NCBI RefSeq assembly: GCF_900457465.1
Contig: NZ_UAUU01000002.1
Location: forward strand, 1,171,467-1,235,466
DNA: 64,000 bases
DNA from: Sphingobacterium multivorum
Lineage (GTDB): Bacteria > Bacteroidota > Bacteroidia > Sphingobacteriales > Sphingobacteriaceae
Reading direction: 5' to 3'
Part shown: positions 19,342-29,115 of the stretch, piece after piece
How the letters are laid out: each line of letters starts with the position of its first letter
Position numbering within the stretch: the stretch's first letter is position 1
Position numbers and translations under genes: made by a program
The notes under the pieces: model-generated
Database searches by the model: none
The model's input: the letters and a program-made list of their open reading frames with translations, nothing else
What the model was told of the DNA's origin: nothing

Positions 19342-21279
19342 CTACCAGCCGGGATTCTGCCCTAATGAGGGCGATTTTTGAATCTCTGAGTTTAAAATAG
19401 GAAATAAATAATGAGTTGGAGCGGTAAAAACTCTACTTTCAACAAAGAAGCGTTCCATTCTATAACGTTTATCGCCGATTTGAATTTTACCATTTACGTC
19501 CTCAACGGCTCTCATGCCATTAATCATATTTTGAAGTTTCGGATACGCTGTATTACTATTTTTCCAGTAGTTTATACTTCGTTCATTATTTGTACCACCT
19601 GATGCAGTAAAAGTCTGAAATTTGGTTTTCTCTACTGAACTACTTGGTTCTAGATATAGGCGACTATCAAAAGCTCTCTTATTCTCATAAAAGAATTCGA
19701 CTCTTCGTTCGCGATAAATATACTCACGCATCACATTTTTATCAGAAAGTGTTGTCAAAGGCATTGGCGCCATAAAGGATCTTGATCTTACCTGATTAAT
19801 TAAATCATAGATCTCTTGTGTTGGTCCATCGATTTCATTAACTGCCTCAGCATAAATGTAAATAAAGTCCGGCAAACGCCATACTGGAGGTGCACTGATG
19901 ATAACACTTCCATTTTTATTCCAAGCTTCCTGCAAAAATTTCCTCAGGTAATATCCCGTGCGCGTTGCATTATTCGCTCCGATCTGATCGGCACCACTCG
20001 CAATATTTGTCTGGGATGGATTATTGTTACCGCCGCGGAATGCTGCACCATGAAATATAATGTCGCGATAAAAACGTGGATCCCTTTTTACTGAAGTATA
20101 AGGATTTGCGTCATCATACCCGTCCTGTTTAGCCTTGGCACTATAAATCGGGTAACCAAAGCCATCTGGCGACAAGTACTCATACTCATCTACTTGTTCT
20201 TGAACGGGCATCTGACGAGCTCCACCACCGCGGCTTGGCGGATATACATCACCAAACCACCCTTCACCCTTATAGCGCGTAAAAAACAAAACATACTCAT
20301 TTTTGAACGCTTCCATATCATAAAACATCTGCCATAGGCGTGTATAAACTGTTGAGTTACTCGTGTTTTGACCGCCACTATCTCCAAAATCGGTATTTGA
20401 GTATTTCTGATACAAACTATAACGTTTTCCCCCTGCAACCTTACTTTCAAGAACTGCCTTAGCCGCCTCTTTAGCTTTCACCCAACGCTGAGGGTCGTAC
20501 GTAGCGTATTCGGACTCAAACTTACGCGTCCCATTATAGCCTTTTGCAGCAGCTCCATTCCAAAGTGGTGTAGCGGCCATCCACCGTGCTTCTGCAATCA
20601 GCCCAAGACATGCACCTTTATCGATACGTCCAAAATTCTGACCCTCCCATTTTTCTGGGACGGCATTATATGCTGTTATTGCATCCGCTACAATTTTATC
20701 AATAACTTTGTGAACTGACTCACGCTCGAAGTTCATGTTCTCTGTTGCCGTAACAACATGATCTATGTAAGGTATCTCACCATATATACGAACAGCCATT
20801 AAATGAAAGTAAGCTCTTAAAAAGTAGACCTCACCCACGCGCATAGGCAGTGAACCTGGTTCTAGGATATCATCTGGTGTACTATATTTTTTTATTCCTT
20901 CCAAAATAACGTTTGTTCTACGGATCCCGTCAAACATACTATTCCAGAATTGACCATTGTCTCCCGGTAGTTCATTGATATTCCAATCACCCGTATTATA
21001 TCTATTCGTAATATTTCCTTCTACTGTAGAGCCTTCGGCCTCATCGGTTATCGCAGCACTCGAAAAATGATAGAACCACGAAATCGGTTGATTGACATTC
21101 TTCGCTTTAGTATATACATCCGTAACGAGCTGATTTACTTTTTCATAACGAGTAAAAACCTCATCTTCCCGGATCTGATCGTCGGGTAATTTGTCCAAAT
21201 ATTTGTTGCAACTTGCGATCATAATAGCAACCACACCTGCCATAAAAAAAAGTATTTTTTTCATCTTCAATACATTCAT
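19342..21279 (-). CDS. SusD/RagB-family glycan-binding lipoprotein (mannan locus)
   Basis: A 645-residue lipoprotein (IMIASC, Cys 24 if translation starts at 21279; MKKILFF five residues later is an alternative start). SusD features include VGEVYFLRAYFHLMAVRIYGEIPY and YIYRERRVEFFYENKRAFD, ending in KSPSLGQNPGW. It is longer than the other two SusDs here, with insertions rich in G, N and aromatics (around 330-440) that may form the binding surface. It starts 4 bases after the susC stop and so is translated from the same mRNA. Confidence 0.9.
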   Translation of the reverse strand: MNVLKMKKILFFMAGVVAIMIASCNKYLDKLPDDQIREDEVFTRYEKVNQLVTDVYTKAKNVNQPISWFYHFSSAAITDEAEGSTVEGNITNRYNTGDWNINELPGDNGQFWNSMFDGIRRTNVILEGIKKYSTPDDILEPGSLPMRVGEVYFLRAYFHLMAVRIYGEIPYIDHVVTATENMNFERESVHKVIDKIVADAITAYNAVPEKWEGQNFGRIDKGACLGLIAEARWMAATPLWNGAAAKGYNGTRKFESEYATYDPQRWVKAKEAAKAVLESKVAGGKRYSLYQKYSNTDFGDSGGQNTSNSTVYTRLWQMFYDMEAFKNEYVLFFTRYKGEGWFGDVYPPSRGGGARQMPVQEQVDEYEYLSPDGFGYPIYSAKAKQDGYDDANPYTSVKRDPRFYRDIIFHGAAFRGGNNNPSQTNIASGADQIGANNATRTGYYLRKFLQEAWNKNGSVIISAPPVWRLPDFIYIYAEAVNEIDGPTQEIYDLINQVRSRSFMAPMPLTTLSDKNVMREYIYRERRVEFFYENKRAFDSRLYLEPSSSVEKTKFQTFTASGGTNNERSINYWKNSNTAYPKLQNMINGMRAVEDVNGKIQIGDKRYRMERFFVESRVFTAPTHYLFPILNSEIQKSPSLGQNPGW

Positions 21280-21283
21280 AAGG

Positions 21284-24200
21284 TTAGAAATTAAGATTTA
21301 TTCCAAAGTTGTAGACTTTTAGAATCGGGTACCAATAACCGCTCGCATTTCCCATCTCAGGATCTATACTTAAATCCTTTAAACCTGACCAGGTAAATAG
21401 GTTCATTCCTTGCGCATAAACGCGTAATTGATTTAAACCAATTCTTTTAATAAGATCTTTCGGCAAATTATAACCGATCTCTATATTTTTAAGTCTTAAA
21501 TATTTAGCATCATATAAAAATAGACTACTATTGCTATTTTTATTATTTTCAGAATTACCTATATGTAAAGCGGGGTAAGTTGCAGTTTCGGCCGTTTCCG
21601 GTGTCCAACGTCCCATATGAATTGGTCGAACGGAGCCGAGTTTATCTTGATCAAAAGTCGGGAAATCCCATACAGCCGCATCTTTCAATAAAATTGAAGA
21701 ATTTAACGCGCCTTGAAACAAAAGACTAAAATCAAAACCCTTGTATTGCAGAGATATTGGTAGACCAAATTGAATCTCCGGGCTCCTAGGATTTCCCATC
21801 ACTGTGCGATCCCCTAAATCTGTAATTTTACCATCACCGTTCAAATCCTTATATACGACATCGCCTGGTCCTACTGTTCCCCAAGGTTGAAAATTACCCT
21901 GATTTAATTTGTCCGCCTCGGCTTGATCCCTAACGAAGTGATCGAAAACATAGACAAAATTTTCATAAAGTCGTTTACCTGTTGCTTGCCTGTATTCATA
22001 TAGTCGCGGAACCTCTTGTCGGTAGATCAACTTATTTCTGGAAAAGGTGAAATTAGGTTTCAGAGAGAATCTGAAATTATCCCCGATCATATCTGAATAA
22101 CTCATTTCAATATCGATACCACGGTTGCGGACCTTTCCAATATTGATCAGCGGAGAACCTTTACCAACTACGCCTGGAAAACCAATGTCATCCGCCCCAA
22201 GTTCGGTAATAATGTCATAACGATAATCCTCAAAAATATCAATGCTAAAGTTCATCTTGTTTTTTAAAAAGCCCATATCGAGACCTACATTAGTTTTTCT
22301 AGATTTCTCCCATGTTATATTTTCATTTGCTAGGCGCCCTTCACGAAGGCCACTTAGTCCATTGTTAAAATTCTGTTCGCCAAAACTATAACCGTCTCCT
22401 CCCTGAAAAAATGCCAGATATCCGAATCGAGCATCACCTGGCATTTTATCATTGCCCACAAGGCCCATCGAGGCCCTAAGCTTCAAAAAGCTTAGCCAAT
22501 CTTTGGTATTCGACATAAATTTCTCCTTGCTAACCACCCAACCCAATGCTCCAGCCGGGAAAAATCCATAACGTTTTCCCTCTATAAAATTTTCGGATCC
22601 ATTGTAACCAAAGTTAAATTCCGCCAAATATTTTTCTAGATAATTATAGGTAAACTGTCCTGTCATACCTTGATAACGGATATCAACACTGGCTCTTGAA
22701 TTCGCCGCATCATAAACAGACTGGCTCGAGCGATTGAAAAGCAACATTCCAGTAACATTGTGTTTATCTTTAAATAGACGGTTATAGTTTATTTTTCCTT
22801 GAATGAAGGTTCTATTAAAAGGACTACTTTGTGTAAATGAATTTCCAACAGTTTGATCTACCGTATATTTGTTCCCATTTCTATAAGTACCCTCATAGTA
22901 TTGCGGATTCATAAATAAATCTATACCATCTGTAGGCTGAAAAGTCGCATAATTGGGATATACCCTATATCCTTCACTATAGGTACCCAACTCGCGTCTG
23001 ACCCATTGTTGCTCTCTTGCATCATAGGAAAATATTCCGTCAACAGAAAGTCCCTTCGTAATAAAATCCATATTCCAACCGGCGGCAAAACTCCCTTCCA
23101 GATAGGTGTTTTTTTCTGTATGATATCCTGATCTAGTCAATTCTCCAAGAACATTAAATCGGTAAATTTGATTACCAAACAACAAACCCGAGGGATTATT
23201 TAGCAGATAACCTTGTGTTGAAGGTTGGCTATTGGCTTCGAGAGTGATGGGCAAATACGGCGGCTGTGTCATCGCCAATGTCATCAATCTACTAGCAGAA
23301 GTTCCAGGCGAGGTTCGATTGGTAATACGGGCACCTAAATTGAGCTTAACCCACAAGTTTTTTGTAATGTTGACATCAATATTGGATCTAAAGTTATAGC
23401 GTTGAAATTTAGGAGAAACATTATACTTAGATAAATCAACATGGTCATAATTATTATCTTGCCCCATATAACCGCCCATCACAAAATATTTCGCGATATC
23501 ATTGCCTCCTCGTATAGATAGATTGTATTCATGTTGAGGTGCAGTTCTAAAAATATAATCAAAATAGTCCCAGTTATAGCCTAGCCCATCCGAATTATCT
23601 CCCTTTGCCCGTCTAAATTTATCTATAGCATCCTGACTAAACAATTTTAAGTTATTGGTATTTCCCCCGGATAGCTTCGCATCATTCGTTAACGCTTCAT
23701 TGTAGAGAGTTGCATAATCTGCAGATCCCAAAAGCATCGGCAATTGTGCGGGTGTATTTAGGCCATAAGACGCTTTGAAATCCACCGTCGCCTTATCTGC
23801 GGATTGCCCACGTTTTGTTGTAACAACGATAACACCATTTGCTCCCCGAATTCCATATGGCGCTGTAGCTGCTGCATCTTTCAAAATGGAAACCGTTTCA
23901 ATTTCGTCTGGGGCCAAATAGCTCATATCACGCTCAATTCCATCTACAATTACAATAGGTGATTGATTGCCATAAGTTGACTTACCACGAATAAATAATT
24001 CTGAACGATCTACCCCTGGTTCTCCTCCAGCATATTGGTTGACGACCAGTCCTGGTAATCTCCCAGCGAGCATGTTATTAATATTTGCAGCAGGGCTCTG
24101 CACCAGGTCCTTAGTCGTAATTGTTGCTACCGCACCTACTACATTTCTTTTCTTCTGCGTTGTATATCCAACAACAACAACATCCTCTAATGCTTTTACA

Positions 24201-24538
24201 TCTTCTATCAGACTAACCTGTAGCGCCGATCTTCCAGCGGCAACAATTTGTTGAGGCTGAAAGCCAATATACGAGAAAGTCAACACCGCATCCTTATAGG
24301 GAATTTCTATTCGATATCGGCCTGATGCATCTGTTTTCGTTGATTTTCCACTTGCTTTAACGACAATGGTAACACCTTGCAAAACTTTACCTGTCGAACT
24401 GTTTAAAACTGTTCCCTCTACAATAATACCTTCTTGTTGGAAACTGAAGTGGCTAGACGCAGCTTTCAATTCGGTCCACAAATTGAATGTGCTACACACC
24501 GAAAGCGTAAAAAATAATGGAATTACCTTTCTTTTCAT
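21284..24538 (-). CDS. SusC/RagA TonB-dependent importer (mannan locus)
   Basis: A 1084-residue outer-membrane transporter: signal peptide, carboxypeptidase-like domain (IVEGTVLNSSTGKVLQGVTIV), plug (LEDVVVVGYTTQKKRNVVGAVATI; PIVIVDGIERDMSY; ILKDAAATAPYGIRGANGVIVVTTKRG) and beta-barrel ending in YNFGINLNF. It lacks an STN domain. Control is expected from the LacI-type operator C at its promoter, and possibly from a long leader that contains a strong stem-loop. It would import mannose-containing oligosaccharides for the GH92 enzymes; this substrate is inferred from the neighbours. Confidence 0.9.
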   Translation of the reverse strand: MKRKVIPLFFTLSVCSTFNLWTELKAASSHFSFQQEGIIVEGTVLNSSTGKVLQGVTIVVKASGKSTKTDASGRYRIEIPYKDAVLTFSYIGFQPQQIVAAGRSALQVSLIEDVKALEDVVVVGYTTQKKRNVVGAVATITTKDLVQSPAANINNMLAGRLPGLVVNQYAGGEPGVDRSELFIRGKSTYGNQSPIVIVDGIERDMSYLAPDEIETVSILKDAAATAPYGIRGANGVIVVTTKRGQSADKATVDFKASYGLNTPAQLPMLLGSADYATLYNEALTNDAKLSGGNTNNLKLFSQDAIDKFRRAKGDNSDGLGYNWDYFDYIFRTAPQHEYNLSIRGGNDIAKYFVMGGYMGQDNNYDHVDLSKYNVSPKFQRYNFRSNIDVNITKNLWVKLNLGARITNRTSPGTSASRLMTLAMTQPPYLPITLEANSQPSTQGYLLNNPSGLLFGNQIYRFNVLGELTRSGYHTEKNTYLEGSFAAGWNMDFITKGLSVDGIFSYDAREQQWVRRELGTYSEGYRVYPNYATFQPTDGIDLFMNPQYYEGTYRNGNKYTVDQTVGNSFTQSSPFNRTFIQGKINYNRLFKDKHNVTGMLLFNRSSQSVYDAANSRASVDIRYQGMTGQFTYNYLEKYLAEFNFGYNGSENFIEGKRYGFFPAGALGWVVSKEKFMSNTKDWLSFLKLRASMGLVGNDKMPGDARFGYLAFFQGGDGYSFGEQNFNNGLSGLREGRLANENITWEKSRKTNVGLDMGFLKNKMNFSIDIFEDYRYDIITELGADDIGFPGVVGKGSPLINIGKVRNRGIDIEMSYSDMIGDNFRFSLKPNFTFSRNKLIYRQEVPRLYEYRQATGKRLYENFVYVFDHFVRDQAEADKLNQGNFQPWGTVGPGDVVYKDLNGDGKITDLGDRTVMGNPRSPEIQFGLPISLQYKGFDFSLLFQGALNSSILLKDAAVWDFPTFDQDKLGSVRPIHMGRWTPETAETATYPALHIGNSENNKNSNSSLFLYDAKYLRLKNIEIGYNLPKDLIKRIGLNQLRVYAQGMNLFTWSGLKDLSIDPEMGNASGYWYPILKVYNFGINLNF

Positions 24539-24560
24539 AAATAATAATTAATGATTGGTT

Positions 24561-24569
24561 TACTAATAC
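24561..24569. promoter_or_regulatory. Isolated perfect operator half-site
   Basis: TACTAATAC matches the consensus half of the LacI-type operators and lies between the susC start and operator C. The second half is not conserved. It might be an auxiliary site for looping or cooperative binding, or chance. Confidence 0.35.
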
Positions 24570-24591
24570 AAAAATTGGTCGTCAATTAGTT

Positions 24592-24622
24592 ATTTCTTTG
24601 GAATGAACACCTCCAAAGAAAT
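24592..24622 (-). promoter_or_regulatory. 11-bp stem-loop in leader of mannan-locus susC
   Basis: A perfect inverted repeat ATTTCTTTGGA / TCCAAAGAAAT with a 9-nt loop lies between the putative promoter (24655-24662) and the susC start, 54-84 nt before the ATG. There is no T-run after it, so it is not a simple terminator. It could be an mRNA structure or a second protein-binding site, for example for the response regulator encoded next door. Confidence 0.5.
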
Positions 24623-24638
24623 CAACCTTAAGCTGATA

Positions 24639-24662
24639 AACTAATTCGTTTTAGTAAAATTA
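24639..24662 (-). promoter_or_regulatory. LacI-type operator C with overlapping -7 box
   Basis: The minus-strand -7-like TAATTTTA (24662-24655) is joined to an 18-bp palindrome at 24639-24656 (plus strand AACTAATTCGTTTTAGTA). It keeps the same spacing and CG centre as operators A and B, which places susC/susD under the same repressor. Confidence 0.65.
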
Positions 24663-24696
24663 AAAAGAAAGAAAAGAGAAAGTTGTTAATCGATTG

Positions 24697-25398
24697 TTAA
24701 TGACAATTATTGAAATCGACCTCTAAAATAAATCCCACCTTATAAACAGTTTTAATAGCAACATACCGCGATCTTTTCAGCATTTTTCTAATCTTGCATA
24801 TAAAAACATCAAGACTTCGTCCTAAAAAATAATCGTTATCTCCCCAAAGAGCAAGTAAGATCTCTTCTCTTTTCAATACAATATTCGGTTTGCTGGCTAA
24901 GAAAGTCCAAAGTTCAAATTCACGTGGTGATACAACCTGCCGAGATTTATCATTAAATTCTATTGCAAGTAAATTACGGTCAAGTTTAATGTCACCAATA
25001 TTGAGTTGCAATTGAGAAACAACAGGCTGCTTAACAATATAATTTTGAAGTTTCAGAGACAATTCTTCAACATCAAAGGGTTTTGTTATGTAATCATTAC
25101 CCCCTAGACGGAGTCCCTTTAATCGATCTGTTTTAGACAGTCTGGCTGTGAGAAAAAGTACAAATTGGTTTTTATTTAACTGTGAAATATATTCAACAAA
25201 TTGAAATCCGTCCCAAGTAGGAAGTTGTATATCTACTATAAGGATATCATATTTATTAATCTCATAATAGGATATCCCCTCTTCAGCAGACATAGCATGA
25301 CTAACATCAAATCCAAAATTTGATAGATAATCTATGAGCATTGTCGCTAAATCAAGATCATCTTCAATCAGCAATATATGTCCATATTTTAGTATCAT
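24697..25398 (-). CDS. OmpR-family response regulator
   Basis: A 233-residue two-domain regulator. In the receiver the acidic pocket is E12-D13-D14, the phosphorylation site is D56 (ILIVDIQLP), the switch Thr is T84 and the conserved Lys is K106 (ITKPF). The C-terminal winged helix carries SPREFELWTFLASKPNIVLKREEIL and ends in a YKVGFIL hairpin. The gene starts 3 bases after the kinase gene, so the two are co-translated. It lies between the GH92 genes and susC and may act on the locus, but I cannot identify its binding site. Confidence 0.92.
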   Translation of the reverse strand: MILKYGHILLIEDDLDLATMLIDYLSNFGFDVSHAMSAEEGISYYEINKYDILIVDIQLPTWDGFQFVEYISQLNKNQFVLFLTARLSKTDRLKGLRLGGNDYITKPFDVEELSLKLQNYIVKQPVVSQLQLNIGDIKLDRNLLAIEFNDKSRQVVSPREFELWTFLASKPNIVLKREEILLALWGDNDYFLGRSLDVFICKIRKMLKRSRYVAIKTVYKVGFILEVDFNNCH

Positions 25399-25401
25399 CT
25401 A

Positions 25402-26794
25402 TTATATTGTTGGTATGGAAACCGAAAACGTTGTTCCAGACTGAGTTCCTGATTTAACGTCTATTTTCCAACGATGAATCCGCATAACTTCCTTTACGAA
25501 AAAAAGTCCCAAACCTAGCCCATTTGAAGAAGCTTCTTGCTTACCCCGATATCCCTTCGTAAAAATATAAGGCAGTTGGTTATGTGAAATACCTATTCCA
25601 TTATCGTGTACAGTCATCATCACAGTATTTACTCCGTCCATACTCAAGCGAATATGGATACATTTTATTGGCTCTTTATTATACTTCAGTCCATTATCGA
25701 CCAAATTGTTTACAGCAGTGACGAACATAAATGGATTGACAAGCGCCTTTACGTCTTTAACGTTTTCATCCATCAAAATTTGAATTACTGTACTTTCTGA
25801 TACTAAAATCCCTAGGTCCTGTTCTAATTGAACCATAAGTTCTTCCAAAAAGTGTTCTTCGAGAATCACCTCTTCCTGATTAAACACGCTCAAATCAATA
25901 GCCTTGTTAACTAATCGATCCAAACGGTTTACCTGACGCATCAACGTATCCAAAGTTGTTGCCATTTTTAGTTTATCTTCTTTAGAAACCTTTACCACCA
26001 AGTTAGTTAAACCAATTCGTATGGTTGTCAGTGGTGTATTGAATTCATGGGTGACATTGTTAATAAAGTCAGAAGCCATTTCCGCCATTCTTTTTTTGCT
26101 TTATCCAACTACTGTAGGTCATCAAATACAACCAAACAATACCAATTATACAGCAACCCGACAGTAATAATAAGGGGAAAATGGATCTTAATACAGAAAA
26201 ATTTGTATCAATATTTCCAACGTACAACGTAAAAGCCACACGATTTGACATCTTACTATTTGCAGTTATTGCAATCGACGATACGATATTGTCTTTGTCA
26301 ATAAACCGAAATTCCCCTCCAATAGGAATATGCTGATCTATTCCAAAGTCCATAATTGGTATAAATGTCTTCGCATCAAAAGTCACCGAAACATCTTTCA
26401 ACACAATGGCATAACCAAAACCTTCGCCCAAATTGACTTCGGATCTGATCTTATGAAATAGGCTGTCCATGGCTGGATGATTTCGAAGCCTCGTTACCAA
26501 CGTTTTTGCGATACTATCTTTCAGATTATTGAAAGCATTACTATCGTCTTGGTAATAAGCTTTCAGACGAACTAAATGAGGCATTAAGGTTGAATCGATA
26601 AGTTTCTGCCCGCCCGGAAATATCTTATCGTTCGAGATATACTTATCGTAAACAACCTTAATTGCCTTTTTTTCTTTCTGAAATAGTTCGCTTCTTTTAA
26701 TCTCATATGATCGTGCGATCATGAGATACTGTAATATCAGAAACAAAAATAAGCAACAGATAGCTATCCATTTGTACACACCTGATCGTCTCAT
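25402..26794 (-). pseudogene. Sensor histidine kinase split by a frameshift at an A7 tract
   Basis: Two ORFs form one kinase. The first (26069-26794) has two membrane spans (about 9-27 and 207-229) around a periplasmic sensor domain and runs out as KQKKNGGNGF. The second (25402-26088) begins MAEMASDFINNVTHEFNTPL with the H-box, then the N-box (NNLVDNGLKYN), G1 (VHDNGIGIS) and G2 (GLGLGLFFVKE). The frames differ by one base at an A7 tract (26091-26097); with six A the protein would read through as KQKRMAEMASDF, 463 residues. The gene follows a GH92 gene by 16 bases and precedes the response regulator. It may be inactivated, expressed through slippage, or intact with an error in this sequence. 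Confidence 0.8.
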
Positions 26795-26810
26795 CTTTGT
26801 GAGCAGGCTT

Positions 26811-29105
26811 TTATTTGTTCGGTTTATTACTCATCTCGAAGATTAATTCACCACCATTTATAATGCTACTATAGGGTAATAGAAAATCAGCCAATTTCCG
26901 CCCATTTAAAGAAACGGATTTAACGTAAACATTCTTTTCAGACTGGTTACGGGCAACTATGGAAAGACTGCGTCCATTTTCAAGGTTAACCTTTGCCGAT
27001 TTTACCAAAGGACTACCAATCCAATAACTATCTTCCCCAGGTGCCACTGGATAAAAACCCAATGCAGTAAATAAATACCAGGCAGACATTTGTCCACAGT
27101 CATCATTTCCCCCTAAACCCGCATGGCCATTGTGATACTGATTCCGTATGATCTGTCTGACGCGGGCCTGGGTTTTCCAGGGACTATTGGTTATATTGTA
27201 CAAGTATGCCACATGATGTGAAGGCTCATTTCCATGCACGTAATTTCCGATAATGCCATCGCGGGTAATATCCTCCGTATGTTCAAAATATTTATCCGGT
27301 AATTCCATGGTAAACAGGGAATCCAAATAAGACTCTAAACGTTTTTTGCCTCCCATTAATGCCATCATTTCAGTAGGTTGATGCGGTACATACAGGCTGT
27401 AATTCCATGAATTTCCTTCAATAAATCCTTGTCCATGTGTATCCAAAACATCAAATTTCTCCTGAAATTTACCCGCAGAATTCTTGGGACGCATAAATCC
27501 AATGGAGGAATCATAGAGTGATTTCCAGCTTTCAGCTCTTTTGGAAAAAGTCGTGTAAATATCCTCTTTTCCCAATTTTTTCGCCAATTGCGCTATGCAC
27601 CAATCGTCATACGCATATTCCAATGTATTAGAAACAGATGTTCCCGATACATCTGCAGGAACATACCCCTTATCAATGTAAGCGCCGATTCCCTCATACT
27701 GACGTGTATTTGCCGTTTGTACGCAAGCCGCTAGTGCGGCTCCTGCATCGCCTTTGTAAACGCCCTTAAGTATTGCATCAACAATAACAGACACCGAATG
27801 ATAGCCGCTCATGCACCAATTATCATTCGCATAATGCGACCAAATCGGCAACATCTTCAATACACTCTGGTCATAATGAGCCATCATGGATGCTACAATA
27901 TCAGCATTACGAGAAGGGTTAATTAAATTCAACAGCGGATGAAAAGCCCGATAAGTATCCCACAGCGAAAATGAAGTATAATTCGTAAAACCTTTGGCGC
28001 GGTGCACCTCCTGATCCAAGCCTTTATATTCACCATTCGTATCCATATAGACTGTCGGCATTAAGCTTGCATGGTACATGGCTGTATAAAAATTGACCAG
28101 GTCTTCCTTGTTCAACATTTCAGCTTCTATCTTATGCAGCTCCTTTTCCCAAGCTTCTTGGCCTTTCTTAACGTAGCCATCAAAATTCCAGTCTGGAGCC
28201 TCAGCCTCCATATTGGCCAATGCATTCTTCATGCTTACTGGACTTAAAGCTACTTTCAGAAGGATGGATTCTTGTGCTTTTGTATCAAAATCCAAGTGTA
28301 GCTTAATATTGTGCGCTGCAAGGTCGGGGAAATTATTTTGTTGATCAAACTTACGCCAGAAACCATTATACACAGATTTTCCATCTTCATACTTGGCGCC
28401 ATAATTCTTAAAAGCTTTTGAGGTCTTTATTGCAAAGTATACGGTGCGCGTTCTCGACCAACCGTTTGTTTGACGGTAGCCTACCAGGGTTGAATCGTTC
28501 AATACCTTGACAACGGTCCAAACATTCTTGCCATCATAATTATAAATCCCAGCAGTTAGATCTACGATAAGATGTGAAGCGTCAGACTCTTTGAATGTAT
28601 AACGGTGGAGCCCTACACGTGTTGTAGTCGTTAATTCAGCCTTAATCTGATGTTTATCCAGTAGAACACTGTAATAATTGGCCTCAGCTCGTTCATTGGC
28701 ATGCGAATAGGAAGATCGATAACCATCTTGTGGTCGATCAGCTGTACCCGGATTTAATTGAACTTTTCCTTGTGTCGGCATGATCTGTATGTCACCAAGA
28801 TCGGAGTGACCAGTGCCACTAAAATGCGTATGACTAAACCCGACAATCGTCGGATCATCATACTGATAACCGGCACAATATTTATAAACATCGCCGTTAT
28901 ACCGTCCATTGACGGCATAAGATAATGTATCCGTATCAGGACTTAATTGTACAGCACCGAATGGAACTGTCGCCCCTGGAAAAGTATGTCCCATTTTCGC
29001 CGTTCCGATGAGTGGTTTGACATACTGAACTAATTTAGTTTCTTGTGCCTTTAATAGATATGGGACACTAATTAATCCCAAAAAGACTAAACTTCTGATA
29101 TTCAT
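26811..29105 (-). CDS. GH92 alpha-mannosidase (copy 2, HGNE type)
   Basis: A 764-residue secreted GH92 enzyme: VKPLIGTAKMGHTFPGATVPFGAVQLSPDT at the N-terminus, IEGNSWNYS (Glu about 563), YVHGNEPSHHVAYLYN (His 624, Glu 627) and GGNDDCGQMSAWYLFTALGFYP (Asp 668 and 669). The HGNE and NDDCGQ forms match well-studied Bacteroides alpha-1,2-mannosidases better than the HGNQ/GDEDNGQ copies beside it, so this copy probably has a different specificity (inference). It ends 16 bases before the histidine kinase, so enzyme and sensor share a transcript. Confidence 0.92.
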   Translation of the reverse strand: MNIRSLVFLGLISVPYLLKAQETKLVQYVKPLIGTAKMGHTFPGATVPFGAVQLSPDTDTLSYAVNGRYNGDVYKYCAGYQYDDPTIVGFSHTHFSGTGHSDLGDIQIMPTQGKVQLNPGTADRPQDGYRSSYSHANERAEANYYSVLLDKHQIKAELTTTTRVGLHRYTFKESDASHLIVDLTAGIYNYDGKNVWTVVKVLNDSTLVGYRQTNGWSRTRTVYFAIKTSKAFKNYGAKYEDGKSVYNGFWRKFDQQNNFPDLAAHNIKLHLDFDTKAQESILLKVALSPVSMKNALANMEAEAPDWNFDGYVKKGQEAWEKELHKIEAEMLNKEDLVNFYTAMYHASLMPTVYMDTNGEYKGLDQEVHRAKGFTNYTSFSLWDTYRAFHPLLNLINPSRNADIVASMMAHYDQSVLKMLPIWSHYANDNWCMSGYHSVSVIVDAILKGVYKGDAGAALAACVQTANTRQYEGIGAYIDKGYVPADVSGTSVSNTLEYAYDDWCIAQLAKKLGKEDIYTTFSKRAESWKSLYDSSIGFMRPKNSAGKFQEKFDVLDTHGQGFIEGNSWNYSLYVPHQPTEMMALMGGKKRLESYLDSLFTMELPDKYFEHTEDITRDGIIGNYVHGNEPSHHVAYLYNITNSPWKTQARVRQIIRNQYHNGHAGLGGNDDCGQMSAWYLFTALGFYPVAPGEDSYWIGSPLVKSAKVNLENGRSLSIVARNQSEKNVYVKSVSLNGRKLADFLLPYSSIINGGELIFEMSNKPNK

Positions 29106-29115
29106 CGCTTATGAA

